A stretch of 33,597 nucleotides of DNA from Escherichia whittamii (GCF_014836715.1 NZ_JACSQI010000021.1:1-33597); one strand, 5' to 3'; shown: positions 1-8,966, counted from the first letter of the stretch. The notes: a model not told the origin generated them from the sequence alone. A program made the numbers and translations.

Positions 1-119
1 GCTTCGAAATGGACTTCGCTGAACTGTTACTGGAAGACTACAAAGCCTCCCTGAAATATCTCAGCGATCACCCGAAATTGCAGGGTATTGCCCAGCAGAA
101 CAGCTTTAAACATACCTGA
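1..119 (+). CDS. gadB: glutamate decarboxylase beta, C-terminal fragment
   Basis: This is the last 38 codons of a gene that begins outside the window, read in frame from base 3 and ending at TGA 117-119. The tail ends in QNSFKHT, which I recognise as the C-terminus of GadA/GadB. GadB is the PLP-dependent cytoplasmic decarboxylase that turns glutamate and a proton into GABA and CO2. The C-terminal residues, including the histidine next to last, are known to take part in pH-dependent closing of the active site. The downstream gadC identifies this copy as gadB rather than gadA. Only the tail is visible, so activity of the whole gene cannot be judged. Confidence 0.93.
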
Positions 120-140
120 TAACGTTTAAGCGGTAACGGT

Positions 141-166
141 GTCCCGAAACGAATCCGTTTCGGGAC
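141..166 (+). terminator. hairpin between gadB and gadC
   Basis: A perfect 11-bp stem (141-151 with 156-166) with a 4-base loop begins 21 bases after the gadB stop. It is followed by only a short A/T stretch (aattt) and not a true U-tract. It is therefore more likely a partial terminator or mRNA-stabilising hairpin that sets gadC below gadB than a full stop. Confidence 0.55.
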
Positions 167-275
167 AATTTCCGAAGTCTGTTCACTGGCATTAGCAACG
201 GAAAATATTGCTCTGAATACGCTTCAGAACAAGACAGGCGCGGTTCCGACAGGACAACCGTTTTAGGGGGATAAT

Positions 276-1811
276 ATGGCTACATCAGTACAGACAGGTA
301 AAGCAAAGCAGCTAACATTACTAGGGTTCTTCGCCATCACGGCGTCGATGGTAATGGCTGTTTATGAATACCCTACTTTCGCAACATCTGGCTTTTCACT
401 AGTCTTCTTCCTGCTCTTAGGCGGGATTTTATGGTTTATTCCCGTTGGTCTTTGTGCTGCGGAAATGGCCACCGTGGACGGTTGGGAAGAAGGTGGTGTG
501 TTTGCCTGGGTATCAAATACCCTGGGGCCGAAATGGGGATTCGCAGCTATCTCATTTGGCTATCTTCAAATCGCTATTGGCTTTATTCCAATGCTCTATT
601 TCGTGTTAGGGGCGCTCTCCTACATTCTGAAATGGCCAGCACTGAATGAAGACCCGGTAACAAAAACCATCGCGGCGCTGATCATTCTTTGGGCGCTGGC
701 ATTAACTCAGTTTGGCGGTACTAAATATACTGCGCGAATTGCGAAAGTTGGTTTCTTCGCGGGTATTCTGCTGCCTGCATTTATTTTGATTGCATTAGCG
801 GCGATTTATCTGCACTCCGGAGCACCAGTTGCTATCGAAATGGATGCGAAAACCTTCTTCCCTGATTTCTCGAAAGTTGGCACTTTGGTTGTGTTTGTCG
901 CTTTCATTCTGAGTTATATGGGTGTAGAAGCTTCCGCGACCCACGTCAATGAAATGAGCAACCCAGGGCGCGACTATCCGCTGGCAATGTTACTGCTGAT
1001 GGTGGCGGCCATTTGCTTAAGTTCAGTAGGCGGTTTGTCCATTGCGATGGTGATTCCGGGTAATGAAATCAACCTGTCCGCAGGTGTAATGCAAACCTTC
1101 ACCGTGCTGATGTCTCATGTTGCACCGGAAATTGAGTGGACGGTTCGCGTTATCTCTGCCCTGCTGCTGTTGGGTGTTCTGGCAGAAATCGCCTCATGGA
1201 TTGTTGGCCCTTCTCGCGGTATGTATGTCACCGCGCAGAAAAATCTACTGCCAGCCGCGTTCGCTAAAATGAACAAAAATGGTGTGCCGGTAACTTTGGT
1301 GATTTCCCAGCTGATAATTACCTCTATCGCGTTGATTATCCTCACCAACACCGGTGGTGGTAACAACATGTCCTTCCTGATCGCGCTGGCACTGACAGTA
1401 GTGATTTATCTGTGTGCTTATTTCATGCTGTTTATTGGCTACATTGTGTTAGTTCTTAAACATCCTGACTTAAAACGTACATTTAATATCCCTGGTGGTA
1501 AAGGGGTGAAACTGGTCGTGGCGATTGTCGGTTTGCTGACGTCAATTATGGCGTTTGTCGTCTCCTTCCTGCCGCCGGATAATATCCAGGGTGATTCTAC
1601 TGATATGTATGTTGAATTATTAGTGGTAAGTTTCCTGGTGGTACTTGCTCTGCCGTTTATTCTCTATGCCATTCATGACCGTAAAGGCAAAGCGAATACG
1701 GGTGTTACACTGGAGCCAATTAACAGCCAGAACGCGCCGAAAGGTCACTTCTTCCTGCATCCACGTGCTCGTTCACCGCACTATATTGTGATGAATGATA
1801 AGAAACACTAA
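276..1811 (+). CDS. gadC: glutamate/GABA antiporter GadC
   Basis: This 511-residue inner-membrane protein of the APC superfamily imports glutamate in exchange for the GABA made by GadA/GadB, exporting a proton equivalent on each cycle (glutamate-dependent acid resistance). The sequence shows about twelve hydrophobic segments. The first has the helix-breaking stretch near residues 25-38 typical of APC transporters. The polar tail (about residue 470 onward, ending [14 protein letters not shown]) is the C-plug that blocks the pore at neutral pH. Length equals the family norm. The start is set by the purine-rich AGGGGGATAAT directly before ATG 276. It lies 156 bases after gadB with one hairpin between, which fits the gadBC operon. 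Regulatory sites for GadE/GadX would lie upstream of gadB, outside the window. Confidence 0.97.
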   Translation: MATSVQTGKAKQLTLLGFFAITASMVMAVYEYPTFATSGFSLVFFLLLGGILWFIPVGLCAAEMATVDGWEEGGVFAWVSNTLGPKWGFAAISFGYLQIAIGFIPMLYFVLGALSYILKWPALNEDPVTKTIAALIILWALALTQFGGTKYTARIAKVGFFAGILLPAFILIALAAIYLHSGAPVAIEMDAKTFFPDFSKVGTLVVFVAFILSYMGVEASATHVNEMSNPGRDYPLAMLLLMVAAICLSSVGGLSIAMVIPGNEINLSAGVMQTFTVLMSHVAPEIEWTVRVISALLLLGVLAEIASWIVGPSRGMYVTAQKNLLPAAFAKMNKNGVPVTLVISQLIITSIALIILTNTGGGNNMSFLIALALTVVIYLCAYFMLFIGYIVLVLKHPDLKRTFNIPGGKGVKLVVAIVGLLTSIMAFVVSFLPPDNIQGDSTDMYVELLVVSFLVVLALPFILYAIHDRKGKANTGVTLEPINSQNAPKGHFFLHPRARSPHYIVMNDKKH

Positions 1812-1835
1812 CCGTGTATGAGTGGAAATAACACG

Positions 1836-1867
1836 AGGGAGCGAAAATTAATCGCTCCCTTTAGTTT
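1836..1867 (+). terminator. Rho-independent terminator of gadBC
   Basis: A 9-bp perfect stem (1836-1844 with 1852-1860) is followed by ttagttt and starts 24 bases after the gadC stop. Position and shape fit termination of the gadBC transcript. Confidence 0.8.
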
Positions 1868-1887
1868 ATTGATAAAGCACTTATTTT

Positions 1888-1987
1888 GCCGGATACGGCG
1901 TGGACACCTTATCCTGCCAACAAGAGTGTGCAAATTTAATCAATTGCGACTCTCCTTGTAGGCCTGATAAGCGAAGCGCATCAGGCA
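1888..1987. repeat. REP/BIME element between gadC and digH
   Basis: Two REP-type units are separated by about 40 bases. The first, at 1888-1918, begins gccggatacggcg and ends ccttatcctgcc. The second, at 1958-1987, begins gtaggcctgataagcg and ends gcatcaggca. The REP hallmarks (gccggat, cttatc, aggcctgataag) are clear, though the first unit is degenerate. The element lies in the 294-base gap between gadC and digH, in which I see no gene. Confidence 0.8.
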
Positions 1988-2105
1988 TTTGGCGTTTGTC
2001 ATCAGCCACAAGGGAGCGATAACTATTTCCTGCTTATTGCCGTATTGACTTGCCCCAGATAAGTACGAGAATAAGCGCACATCTGTTTACCGGAAATAAG
2101 CATAT

Positions 2106-3425
2106 ATGGATATCTGCTCCCGAACTGTGAAATTCGCAATTAAAAGGCCAGTTGCACTGGTTGCACTGGCACTTTTACTGTGTAGTTGTAAAAGCACGCC
2201 TCCAGATTCAATAACGACACCACCAGCAGACTCAAAACCACCAGCGACCGCACAACAATCGTCGCAACCTATGCGTGGTATCTGGTTGGCAACGGTATCC
2301 CGCCTCGACTGGCCCCCCGTCTCCTCGGTTAACATCAGTAACACCACCAGCCGGGTCCGCGTGCAACAGCAGGCGATGATCGACAAACTGGAAAACCTGC
2401 AACGACTGGGAATTAACACGGTCTTTTTCCAGGTGAAGCCCGACGGCACTGCCCTTTGGCCGTCGAAGATTTTGCCGTGGTCCGATCTCATGACTGGCAA
2501 GATTGGTGAATATCCTGGTTACGATCCGCTGCAATTTATTCTCGACGAAGCCCACAAGCGTGGGATGAAAGTGCACGCCTGGTTTAACCCATACCGCGTG
2601 TCGGTTAATACGAAGCCCGGAACGATCAGGGAACTGAATAGCACTCTGTCTCAACAGCCGGCCAGCGTCTATGTGCAGCATCGCGACTGGATCAGAACGT
2701 CAGGTGACCGTTTTGTTCTCGACCCAGGGATCCCTGAAGTTCAGGACTGGATCACATCGATAGTTGCTGAAGTGGTTTCTCGCTATCCGGTAGATGGCGT
2801 GCAGTTTGATGACTATTTTTACACTGAATCGCCGGATTCTCGGCTTAACGATAACGAGACGTACCGCAAGTACGGTGGTGCATTTGCGTCAAAAGCTGAC
2901 TGGCGGCGCAACAATACCCAGCAGTTAATTGCTAAGGTATCGCACACCATTAAAAGCATTAAGCCGGAAGTCGAATTTGGTGTGAGCCCAGCGGGCGTCT
3001 GGCGTAACCGCTCACACGATCCGCTCGGTTCTGATACGCGTGGGGCTGCGGCTTATGATGAATCCTACGCTGACACTCGTCGCTGGGTCGAACAAGGCTT
3101 ACTGGATTATATAGCCCCGCAAATTTACTGGCCGTTCTCGCGTAGCGCCGCACGTTACGACGTGCTGGCAAAATGGTGGGCAGATGTCGTCAAACCAACC
3201 AAAACCCGTCTTTATATTGGTATTGCCTTCTATAAAGTCGGCGAACCTTCAAAGATAGAACCAGACTGGATGGTTAACGGCGGCGTGCCGGAACTGAAAA
3301 AGCAGCTCGATCTTAACGACGCCGTGCCAGAAATTAGCGGTACGATTTTGTTCCGCGAAGACTATCTGAACAAACCGCAAACTCAACAGGCAGTTAGCTA
3401 TCTGCAAAGCCGTTGGGGAAGCTAA
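2106..3425 (+). CDS. digH: DigH, glycosidase for denuded peptidoglycan (lipoprotein)
   Basis: This 439-residue protein is recognised as YddW/DigH of the GHL10 (DUF187) family. In K-12, DigH cleaves peptidoglycan glycan strands already stripped of stem peptides, as left by amidases at the division septum. The N-terminus has basic residues, a hydrophobic stretch and a lipobox ending at Cys28 (LCSC), predicting an outer-membrane-anchored lipoprotein. A TIM-barrel-like domain fills residues 55-437. It includes GIWLATVSRLDWP near the start of the domain and VDGVQFDDYFY, whose acidic pair is a likely active-site element. The start ATG 2106 has only a weak GGAAATAAG-type ribosome site, but the signal peptide follows immediately. 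It stands alone between gadC and dosC with its own hairpin downstream. Confidence 0.93.
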   Translation: MDICSRTVKFAIKRPVALVALALLLCSCKSTPPDSITTPPADSKPPATAQQSSQPMRGIWLATVSRLDWPPVSSVNISNTTSRVRVQQQAMIDKLENLQRLGINTVFFQVKPDGTALWPSKILPWSDLMTGKIGEYPGYDPLQFILDEAHKRGMKVHAWFNPYRVSVNTKPGTIRELNSTLSQQPASVYVQHRDWIRTSGDRFVLDPGIPEVQDWITSIVAEVVSRYPVDGVQFDDYFYTESPDSRLNDNETYRKYGGAFASKADWRRNNTQQLIAKVSHTIKSIKPEVEFGVSPAGVWRNRSHDPLGSDTRGAAAYDESYADTRRWVEQGLLDYIAPQIYWPFSRSAARYDVLAKWWADVVKPTKTRLYIGIAFYKVGEPSKIEPDWMVNGGVPELKKQLDLNDAVPEISGTILFREDYLNKPQTQQAVSYLQSRWGS

Positions 3426-3450
3426 ACGCCCTTTCTTACTTTGTGGCACT

Positions 3451-3475
3451 GCCGGTGCTTTAAACACCGGCTTGT
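3451..3475 (+). terminator. probable digH terminator
   Basis: A 7-bp perfect stem (3451-3457 with 3465-3471) with a 7-base A/T-rich loop lies 26 bases after the digH stop. Only a short T-containing tail follows (ttgtc), so efficiency may be modest. Confidence 0.55.
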
Positions 3476-3762
3476 CATCAACGAAACATTCTCAACTAAT
3501 AATCAAATCAACTTAATAATTCCCCTGATAAAAACGTATGAATATGAAAAACCATACGATATTAACCATCACCGAAAAATAATTACGATGGGCTATACTC
3601 TTCAGAAGACCAGTAGCGTAGATTAAAACTGTCATAAGTCACTTATTTCGTTTCAGTATATCTTCATATTTCAGGAGAATATGGTGCTGTAACCCTGTCC
3701 AAACGAGTTGCGTTTTGTTTTTCGATTCCGTCTGCCTTTCCAGCCGTATAAGGGTGTGAATT
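3476..3762 (+). promoter_or_regulatory. dosC upstream region (no gene)
   Basis: This A/T-rich spacer lies between the digH hairpin and dosC. No reading frame in it shows a plausible start with family resemblance. It must hold the dosCP promoter, which in K-12 is RpoS-dependent. I cannot place the -10 element with confidence. The ribosome site is the aagggtg stretch at about 3750-3756, before ATG 3763. Confidence 0.4.
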
Positions 3763-5145
3763 ATGGAGATGTACTTTAAAAGAATGAAAGATGAGTGGAC
3801 CGGATTAGTTGCCCAGGTCGACCCCCTCATTCGCGACAAAGCGGCAGAAATTGCCGTAGCGCATGCTCAATACTTAAGTCTTGAGTTTTATCGAATTGTA
3901 CGCACTGACCCGCATGCCGAAGAGTTTTTGAGTAACGAACAGGTCGAAAGGCAGCTTAAAAGTGCGATGGAAAAGTGGATTATCAATGTACTCTCAGCAC
4001 AAACGGAAGATGTTGAAAGACTTATACAAATCCAACATACCGTAGCCGAAGTCCATGCTCGTATTGGCATTCCGGTAGAAATTGTCGAGATGGGTTTTCG
4101 CGTGCTGAAAAAAATCCTCTACCCGGTAATATTTTCCTCTGATTATTCGCCCGCGGAAAAACTTCAGGTCTATCACTTTTCGATTAACAGTATCGACATA
4201 GCCATGGAAGTGATGACCAGAGCATTTACCTTTAGCGACAGTAGTGCGGCTAAAGAAGACGAGAACTATCGTATCTTCTCATTACTGGAAAACGCCGAAG
4301 AAGAAAAAGAACGACAAATAGCCTCATTACTTTCATGGGAAATAGATATTATTTATAAAGTATTGTTGGATTCTGATTTAGGCAGCAGCTTACCGTTAAG
4401 TCAGGTTGATTTTGGCCTGTGGTTTAACCATAAAGGTCGCCATTATTTTAGTGGCATTGCTGAAGTTGGTCATATCTCTCGCCTTATTCAGGATTTCGAC
4501 GGGGTTTTTCATCAGACAATGCTCAATGCAAAAAATTTGAGTAACAAAAGTCTGCGTGTGAAGTTTTTATTACAGATACGAAATACTGTATCGCAAATTA
4601 TCACCTTACTGCGTGAACTCTTTGAAGAAGTCTCGCGTCATGAAGTGGGTATGGATGTACTGACGAAATTACTTAACCGCCGTTTCTTGCCGACTATCTT
4701 CAAACGTGAAATTGCCCATGCCAATCGGGCCGGTACACCATTGTCTGTTCTGATCATCGATGTAGATAAATTCAAAGAGATCAACGATACATGGGGACAT
4801 AACACAGGCGATGAGATTTTACGTAAAGTCTCACAGGCGTTTTACGACAACGTACGTAGCAGTGACTATGTTTTTCGCTACGGTGGCGATGAATTTATCA
4901 TCGTGCTGACTGAAGCTTCAGAAAATGACACTTTACGTACCGCAGAACGGATCCGCAGCCGGGTAGAAAAAACCAAACTGAAAGCCGCAAACGGCGAAGA
5001 CATAGCCCTCTCTCTGTCCATTGGCGCCGCCATGTTTAATGGACATCCTGATTATGAACGCTTAATTCAAATAGCGGATGAAGCTCTGTATATCGCGAAA
5101 AGACGAGGTAGAAACCGTGTTGAACTCTGGAAAGCCAGTCTTTAG
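3763..5145 (+). CDS. dosC: DosC, oxygen-sensing diguanylate cyclase
   Basis: This 460-residue globin-coupled sensor makes c-di-GMP from two GTP in the cytoplasm. Residues 1-155 form the sensor globin and keep the known haem-site residues: proximal His98 (in AEVHARIG), distal Tyr43 (EFYRIV) and Leu65. A middle linker domain spans about 170-295. The GGDEF domain (about 297-460) has an intact catalytic GGDEF at 374-378 and an RSSD at 365-368, which matches the RxxD inhibitory site. DosC should therefore be active and subject to product inhibition. The stop TAG (5143-5145) touches an in-frame ATG at 5146 and lies 24 bases before the likely dosP start, so the two genes are co-transcribed. In K-12 this operon is one of the most strongly RpoS-dependent c-di-GMP operons and acts on curli and the PNPase/RNase E complex. 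Confidence 0.97.
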   Translation: MEMYFKRMKDEWTGLVAQVDPLIRDKAAEIAVAHAQYLSLEFYRIVRTDPHAEEFLSNEQVERQLKSAMEKWIINVLSAQTEDVERLIQIQHTVAEVHARIGIPVEIVEMGFRVLKKILYPVIFSSDYSPAEKLQVYHFSINSIDIAMEVMTRAFTFSDSSAAKEDENYRIFSLLENAEEEKERQIASLLSWEIDIIYKVLLDSDLGSSLPLSQVDFGLWFNHKGRHYFSGIAEVGHISRLIQDFDGVFHQTMLNAKNLSNKSLRVKFLLQIRNTVSQIITLLRELFEEVSRHEVGMDVLTKLLNRRFLPTIFKREIAHANRAGTPLSVLIIDVDKFKEINDTWGHNTGDEILRKVSQAFYDNVRSSDYVFRYGGDEFIIVLTEASENDTLRTAERIRSRVEKTKLKAANGEDIALSLSIGAAMFNGHPDYERLIQIADEALYIAKRRGRNRVELWKASL

Positions 5146-5169
5146 ATGCGCCCGGATGCAGAGGTAATC

Positions 5170-7569
5170 ATGAAGCTAACCGATGCAGAGAATGCCGCCG
5201 ACGGCATTTTTTTCCCCGCCCTTGAGCAAAATATGATGGGCGCGGTGTTAATTAACGAAAATGACGAAGTAATGTTTTTTAATCCTGCAGCGGAGAAGCT
5301 CTGGGGGTATAAGCGCGAAGAAGTGATTGGCAATAACATTGATATGTTGATTCCCCATAATTTGCGCCCTGCGCATCCAGAATATATCCGCCATAACCGC
5401 GAAGGCGGTAAAGCGCGGGTTGAAGGTATGAGCCGGGAATTGCAGCTGGAGAAAAAAGACGGCAGTAAAATCTGGACCCGTTTCGCGCTATCCAAAGTCA
5501 CTGTCGAAGGGAAAATTTATTACCTGGCACTGGTACGTGATGCCAGCGTAGAAATGGCGCAGAAAGAACAGACCCGGCAGTTAATTATTGCCGTGGACCA
5601 TCTCGATCGCCCGGTCATTGTGCTGGACCCGGAACGCCATATCGTGCAGTGCAATCGCGCGTTTACTGAAATGTTTGGCTACTGCATCAGCGAAGCCAGT
5701 GGTATGCAGCCCGATACTTTACTTAACTTCCCTGAATACCCGGCAGATAATCGTATTCGCTTACAGCAACTGCTATGGAAAACAGCGCGTGATCAGGATG
5801 AATTTCTGTTGTTAACGCGCACGGGGGAAAAAATCTGGATTAAAGCCTCTATTAGCCCAGTTTATGATGTGCTGGCTAATCTGCAAAACCTGGTGATGAC
5901 CTTCTCTGATATCACCGAAGAACGACAAATTCGTGAGCTTGAAGGCAATATTCTCGCCGCGATGTGTAGCAGCCCGCCATTTCATGAAATGGGTGAAATC
6001 ATCTGTCGGAATATCGAATCCATTCTTCATGAATCCCATGTGTCGTTGTATGCATTGCGTAATGGTATGCCGGTGCACTGGGCGTCGTCCTCTCATGGGA
6101 CAGAAGTAAAGAATGCGCAAAGCTGGTCAGTCACCATTCGCCAGCGCGATGGCGCACCTGCCGGGATTCTGAAAATCAAAACAGCGTCCGGGGCGGTAAC
6201 CAGCGCGTTTATCGAACGAGTGGCGGATATCAGCCAGCATATGGCCGCGCTGGCTCTGGAACAGGAAAAAAGTCGCCAGCATATCGAGCAGCTCATTCAG
6301 TTTGATCCGATGACCGGTTTGCCAAACCGCAATAACTTGCACAATTATCTCGATGACCTGGTAGAAAATGCCGTCTCTCCGGTGGTGTATCTTATTGGCA
6401 TTGACCATATTCAGGATGTCATCGACAGTCTGGGCTATGCGTGGGCCGATCAGGCATTGCTGGAAGTGGTCAATCGCTTTCGTGAAAAGATCAAACCAGA
6501 CCAGTATCTCTGTCGCATTGAAGGTACACAGTTTGTCCTCATCAGCCCGGAAAACGACGTCAGTAACATTACCCAAATAGCGGATGAACTTCGCAACGTC
6601 GTTAATAAACCGGTCATGATTGACGATAAACCATTCCCGTTAACCTTAAGCATTGGTATCAGTTACGATGTTGGTAAAAACCGGGACTACCTGCTTTCGA
6701 CTGCCCACAATGCGATGGATTTTATTCGCAAAAACGGCGGTAATGGCTGGCAGTTCTTTAGCCCGGTAATGAACGAAATGGTGAAAGAGCGTCTGATTCT
6801 CGGTGCGGCGCTGAAAGAAGCTATCAGCAACAACAAACTAAAACTGGTTTATCAGCCGCAGATCTTTGCGGAAACCGGCGAACTGTACGGCATCGAAGCC
6901 CTCGCTCGCTGGTATGACCCACAGCATGGTCATGTTCCCCCTTCTCGGTTTATCCCTCTTGCTGAAGAGATTGGCGAAATCGAAAACATTGGCCGTTGGG
7001 TTATTGCTGAAGCCTGCCGCCAGTTAGCAGAATGGCGTAACCAGAATATTCATATCCCGGCGCTTTCCGTTAACTTGTCTGCGCTGCATTTTCGCAGTAA
7101 TCAGCTACCCAATCAGGTGTCTGATGCGATGCAGGCATGGGCGATTGACGGCCACCAGCTGACGGTAGAAATCACGGAAAGCATGATGATGGAGCACGAT
7201 ACGGAGATCTTCAAACGCATCCAGATCCTTCGTGATATGGGCGTGGGTTTATCTGTCGATGATTTCGGCACCGGTTTTTCTGGTTTATCCCGCTTAGTCA
7301 GCCTTCCGGTAACGGAAATCAAAATCGACAAAAGCTTTGTCGATCGTTGTCTGACCGAAAAGCGTATCCTCGCCTTACTGGAAGCTATTACCAGTATTGG
7401 GCAAAACCTCAATTTAACGGTGGTAGCCGAAGGTGTAGAAACCAAAGAACAATTTGAGATATTACGCAGGATCCACTGTCGCGTTATTCAGGGCTACTTC
7501 TTCTCACGTCCCCTACCCGCCGAAGAAATCCCTGGCTGGATTAGCAGCGTTCTGCCGCTAAAAATCTGA
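5170..7569 (+). CDS. dosP: DosP, oxygen-sensing c-di-GMP phosphodiesterase
   Basis: This 799-residue protein hydrolyses c-di-GMP to pGpG when O2 binds its haem. PAS domain 1 (about 20-125) keeps the haem ligands His69 and Met87 and Arg89, which are His77, Met95 and Arg97 in the 807-residue numbering of the literature. A second PAS domain (about 140-260) and a GAF-like stretch follow. The GGDEF domain (about 423-550) is degenerate, with EGTQF at 451-455 in place of GGDEF, so it should not make c-di-GMP. The EAL domain (about 560-799) is intact, with EALAR at 576-580 and the DDFGTG acidic motif near 697. I chose ATG 5170 because GAGG sits 5 bases upstream. The alternative ATG 5146 directly follows the dosC stop and adds 8 residues. 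With DosC it forms a sensor pair of opposite activity. Confidence 0.96.
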   Translation: MKLTDAENAADGIFFPALEQNMMGAVLINENDEVMFFNPAAEKLWGYKREEVIGNNIDMLIPHNLRPAHPEYIRHNREGGKARVEGMSRELQLEKKDGSKIWTRFALSKVTVEGKIYYLALVRDASVEMAQKEQTRQLIIAVDHLDRPVIVLDPERHIVQCNRAFTEMFGYCISEASGMQPDTLLNFPEYPADNRIRLQQLLWKTARDQDEFLLLTRTGEKIWIKASISPVYDVLANLQNLVMTFSDITEERQIRELEGNILAAMCSSPPFHEMGEIICRNIESILHESHVSLYALRNGMPVHWASSSHGTEVKNAQSWSVTIRQRDGAPAGILKIKTASGAVTSAFIERVADISQHMAALALEQEKSRQHIEQLIQFDPMTGLPNRNNLHNYLDDLVENAVSPVVYLIGIDHIQDVIDSLGYAWADQALLEVVNRFREKIKPDQYLCRIEGTQFVLISPENDVSNITQIADELRNVVNKPVMIDDKPFPLTLSIGISYDVGKNRDYLLSTAHNAMDFIRKNGGNGWQFFSPVMNEMVKERLILGAALKEAISNNKLKLVYQPQIFAETGELYGIEALARWYDPQHGHVPPSRFIPLAEEIGEIENIGRWVIAEACRQLAEWRNQNIHIPALSVNLSALHFRSNQLPNQVSDAMQAWAIDGHQLTVEITESMMMEHDTEIFKRIQILRDMGVGLSVDDFGTGFSGLSRLVSLPVTEIKIDKSFVDRCLTEKRILALLEAITSIGQNLNLTVVAEGVETKEQFEILRRIHCRVIQGYFFSRPLPAEEIPGWISSVLPLKI

Positions 7570-7707
7570 CAATTTTCGCCCGCCAGCACACGCGGGCAAG
7601 ATTTCATGAAAAGAATGACGATGCAGTTTAAATACAAGTTTTCATTGGGATAAGCAGAAAATATCCGTGTAAATGCTTGCCGGATGACAACATCATCCGG
7701 CGAGTAC
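7570..7707. other. dosP-osmC junction: two hairpins, ddp operon absent
   Basis: Convergent dosP and osmC are separated by only 138 bases. There is a hairpin at 7577-7597 (gcccgc with gcgggc) just after dosP, and a 9-bp perfect stem at 7679-7701 (gccggatga with tcatccggc) just after osmC on the minus strand. The second could terminate osmC or be a REP derivative. From memory, K-12 carries the D-Ala-D-Ala dipeptide genes ddpXABCDF here. I see no remnant of them. Confidence 0.75.
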
Positions 7708-8139
7708 TTATGCTTTCAACTGGTAATCCAGCGTAATTTCTGCTTTCAGTACCTGAGAAACCGGACATCCGGCTTTTGCTTTCTGAATAATGCCGTCAAA
7801 GGTGGAGGCATCAATACCCGGCACCGCAACTTCGCTTTTCAGTGCGATTTTGGTAATCGCGAAACCAGCATCGACTTTATCCAGCGATACATCGGCAGTG
7901 GTATCAATCGATGTTGGCGTGAATCCCGCTTCCCCCAGCATTAATGAAAGCGCCATCGAGAAACAAGCGGCATGTGCCGCGCCAATCAACTCTTCAGGAT
8001 TGGTTCCTTTTTCGCCTTCAAAACGCGTGTTAAATCCATACGGCTGTTGGTTCAGCACGCCGCTCTCGGTGGATACTGTTCCCTTCCCGCGTTTGATATC
8101 GCCTTCCCAGTGTGCCTGACCTTTCTTATGGATTGTCAT
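7708..8139 (-). CDS. osmC: OsmC, osmotically inducible peroxiredoxin
   Basis: This 143-residue cytoplasmic protein of the OsmC/Ohr family is a thiol-dependent peroxidase that prefers organic hydroperoxides. The catalytic residues are present: Cys59 (in HAACFSM), Cys125 (in KAGCPVS) and Arg39. Length and sequence match K-12 except for the last residue (Ala here, Ser in K-12 by memory). The ribosome site AGGAG precedes the ATG at 8139 on the minus strand. It is transcribed divergently from bdm. In K-12, osmC has two overlapping promoters under RpoS, RcsB and H-NS control. A -10 element suited to the proximal promoter is visible here (see 8169-8174). Confidence 0.97.
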   Translation of the reverse strand: MTIHKKGQAHWEGDIKRGKGTVSTESGVLNQQPYGFNTRFEGEKGTNPEELIGAAHAACFSMALSLMLGEAGFTPTSIDTTADVSLDKVDAGFAITKIALKSEVAVPGIDASTFDGIIQKAKAGCPVSQVLKAEITLDYQLKA

Positions 8140-8168
8140 TGTTGCTCTCCTGTGGGCTTAAAAAGGAA

Positions 8169-8174
8169 ATTATA
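8169..8174 (-). promoter_or_regulatory. osmC -10 element, probably RpoS-type
   Basis: On the minus strand, TATAAT is preceded by C (CTATAAT). It lies 30 bases upstream of the osmC start codon. The C before the hexamer and the lack of an obvious -35 fit sigma-S preference, as known for osmCp2 in K-12. A GGAATATCCC stretch on the minus strand near 8203-8212 could be the RcsB site, but I assign this only tentatively. Confidence 0.6.
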
Positions 8175-8482
8175 GACTATCGGAGAAGCAGCAAGAGGAT
8201 GAGCGGGATATTCCGAATTAACTCAGAACAAAAAACACCCAAAAACTTAAATTAAATTACCATAATAGATGCCTGTAAATATAACGTCTAAGGGGTAATA
8301 CGGCGATATTAACCAGTAAACATCAAAAATAATAACCATTAATATCATGTAGTTAGAATATAAAGCCTACCAACCAGGATGAATCTTAACAACGAAGCGG
8401 TAAATATTTGCCATGCTGAATGTGCTTTATAAATCTGCGATCCGTAGCAGACACCATAAATACACTGACACGGAGAATCACT
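8175..8482. promoter_or_regulatory. osmC-bdm divergent regulatory region
   Basis: The 343 bases between the two divergent start codons hold no gene I can support. The stretch is strongly A/T-rich (8216-8370 especially), as expected for an H-NS-bound regulatory region. Both flanking genes are RcsB/osmotic-stress responsive in K-12, so shared control is likely. I cannot assign the bdm promoter precisely. Confidence 0.45.
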
Positions 8483-8698
8483 ATGTTTACTTATTATCAG
8501 GCAGAAAATTCAACAGCAGAACCCGCTCTGGTTAATGCCATTGAGCAAGGCCTTCGGGCAGAGCACGGTGTTGTCACTGAAGATGACATTCTCATGGAGC
8601 TGACCAAATGGGTGGAAGCTTCTGATAACGACATCCTCAGTGATATCTACCAGCAAACGATCAATTATGTGGTCAGCGGCCAGCACCCTACACTTTAA
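8483..8698 (+). CDS. bdm: Bdm, biofilm-dependent modulation protein
   Basis: This small 71-residue acidic protein (MFTYYQAENST to GQHPTL) is recognised as Bdm. In K-12, Bdm is repressed by osmotic stress and in biofilms, is activated by RcsB, and its mRNA is an RNase III target. Its effect on flagellar gene expression has been reported, but its biochemical role is not settled. I chose ATG 8483 because CGGAG lies about 9 bases upstream and the protein then has the K-12 length. An in-frame upstream ATG at 8420 lacks a ribosome site. The sequence shows no membrane segment or signal peptide. Bdm and sra are 101 bases apart in the same direction. Confidence 0.9.
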   Translation: MFTYYQAENSTAEPALVNAIEQGLRAEHGVVTEDDILMELTKWVEASDNDILSDIYQQTINYVVSGQHPTL

Positions 8699-8799
8699 GC
8701 TGCTATGCTTGATCGGCAACCTAATTTAGGGGTTTAGCACGTGTTTCTTCGCTACGGCGATGTTGTCCTTAAAACTAGCTACAGGATTGAGGAGTACAA

Positions 8800-8937
8800 A
8801 TGAAATCGAACCGTCAGGCACGTCATATTCTTGGACTGGATCATAAAATTTCTAACCAGCGCAAAATAGTTACCGAAGGTGACAAATCCAGCGTGGTAAA
8901 TAACCCAACCGGCAGAAAACGCCCCGCTGAAAAGTAA
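8800..8937 (+). CDS. sra: Sra, stationary-phase 30S ribosome-associated protein
   Basis: This 45-codon gene starts at ATG 8800, directly after a good ribosome site (GAGGAG at 8788-8793), and ends at TAA 8935-8937. The product begins [16 protein letters not shown] and ends GRKRPAEK. It is very basic, as expected for Sra (formerly protein S22/RpsV), which binds the 30S subunit and accumulates in stationary phase. It is the smallest gene in the window and is followed at once by a strong terminator, so it is a separate transcription unit or the end of one beginning at bdm. Confidence 0.93.
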
Positions 8938-8966
8938 TTCATAACCATCAGTCCTCAATGACGATT

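Noticed and set aside
1888-1987. CRISPR-like repeats
   Set aside because: The repeated, partly palindromic units here and at 12734, 20287 and 28021 are REP/BIME elements without regular spacers.
3441-3626. 61-codon reading frame in the digH-dosC gap
   Set aside because: It has no ribosome site or family resemblance and overlaps the digH terminator hairpin.
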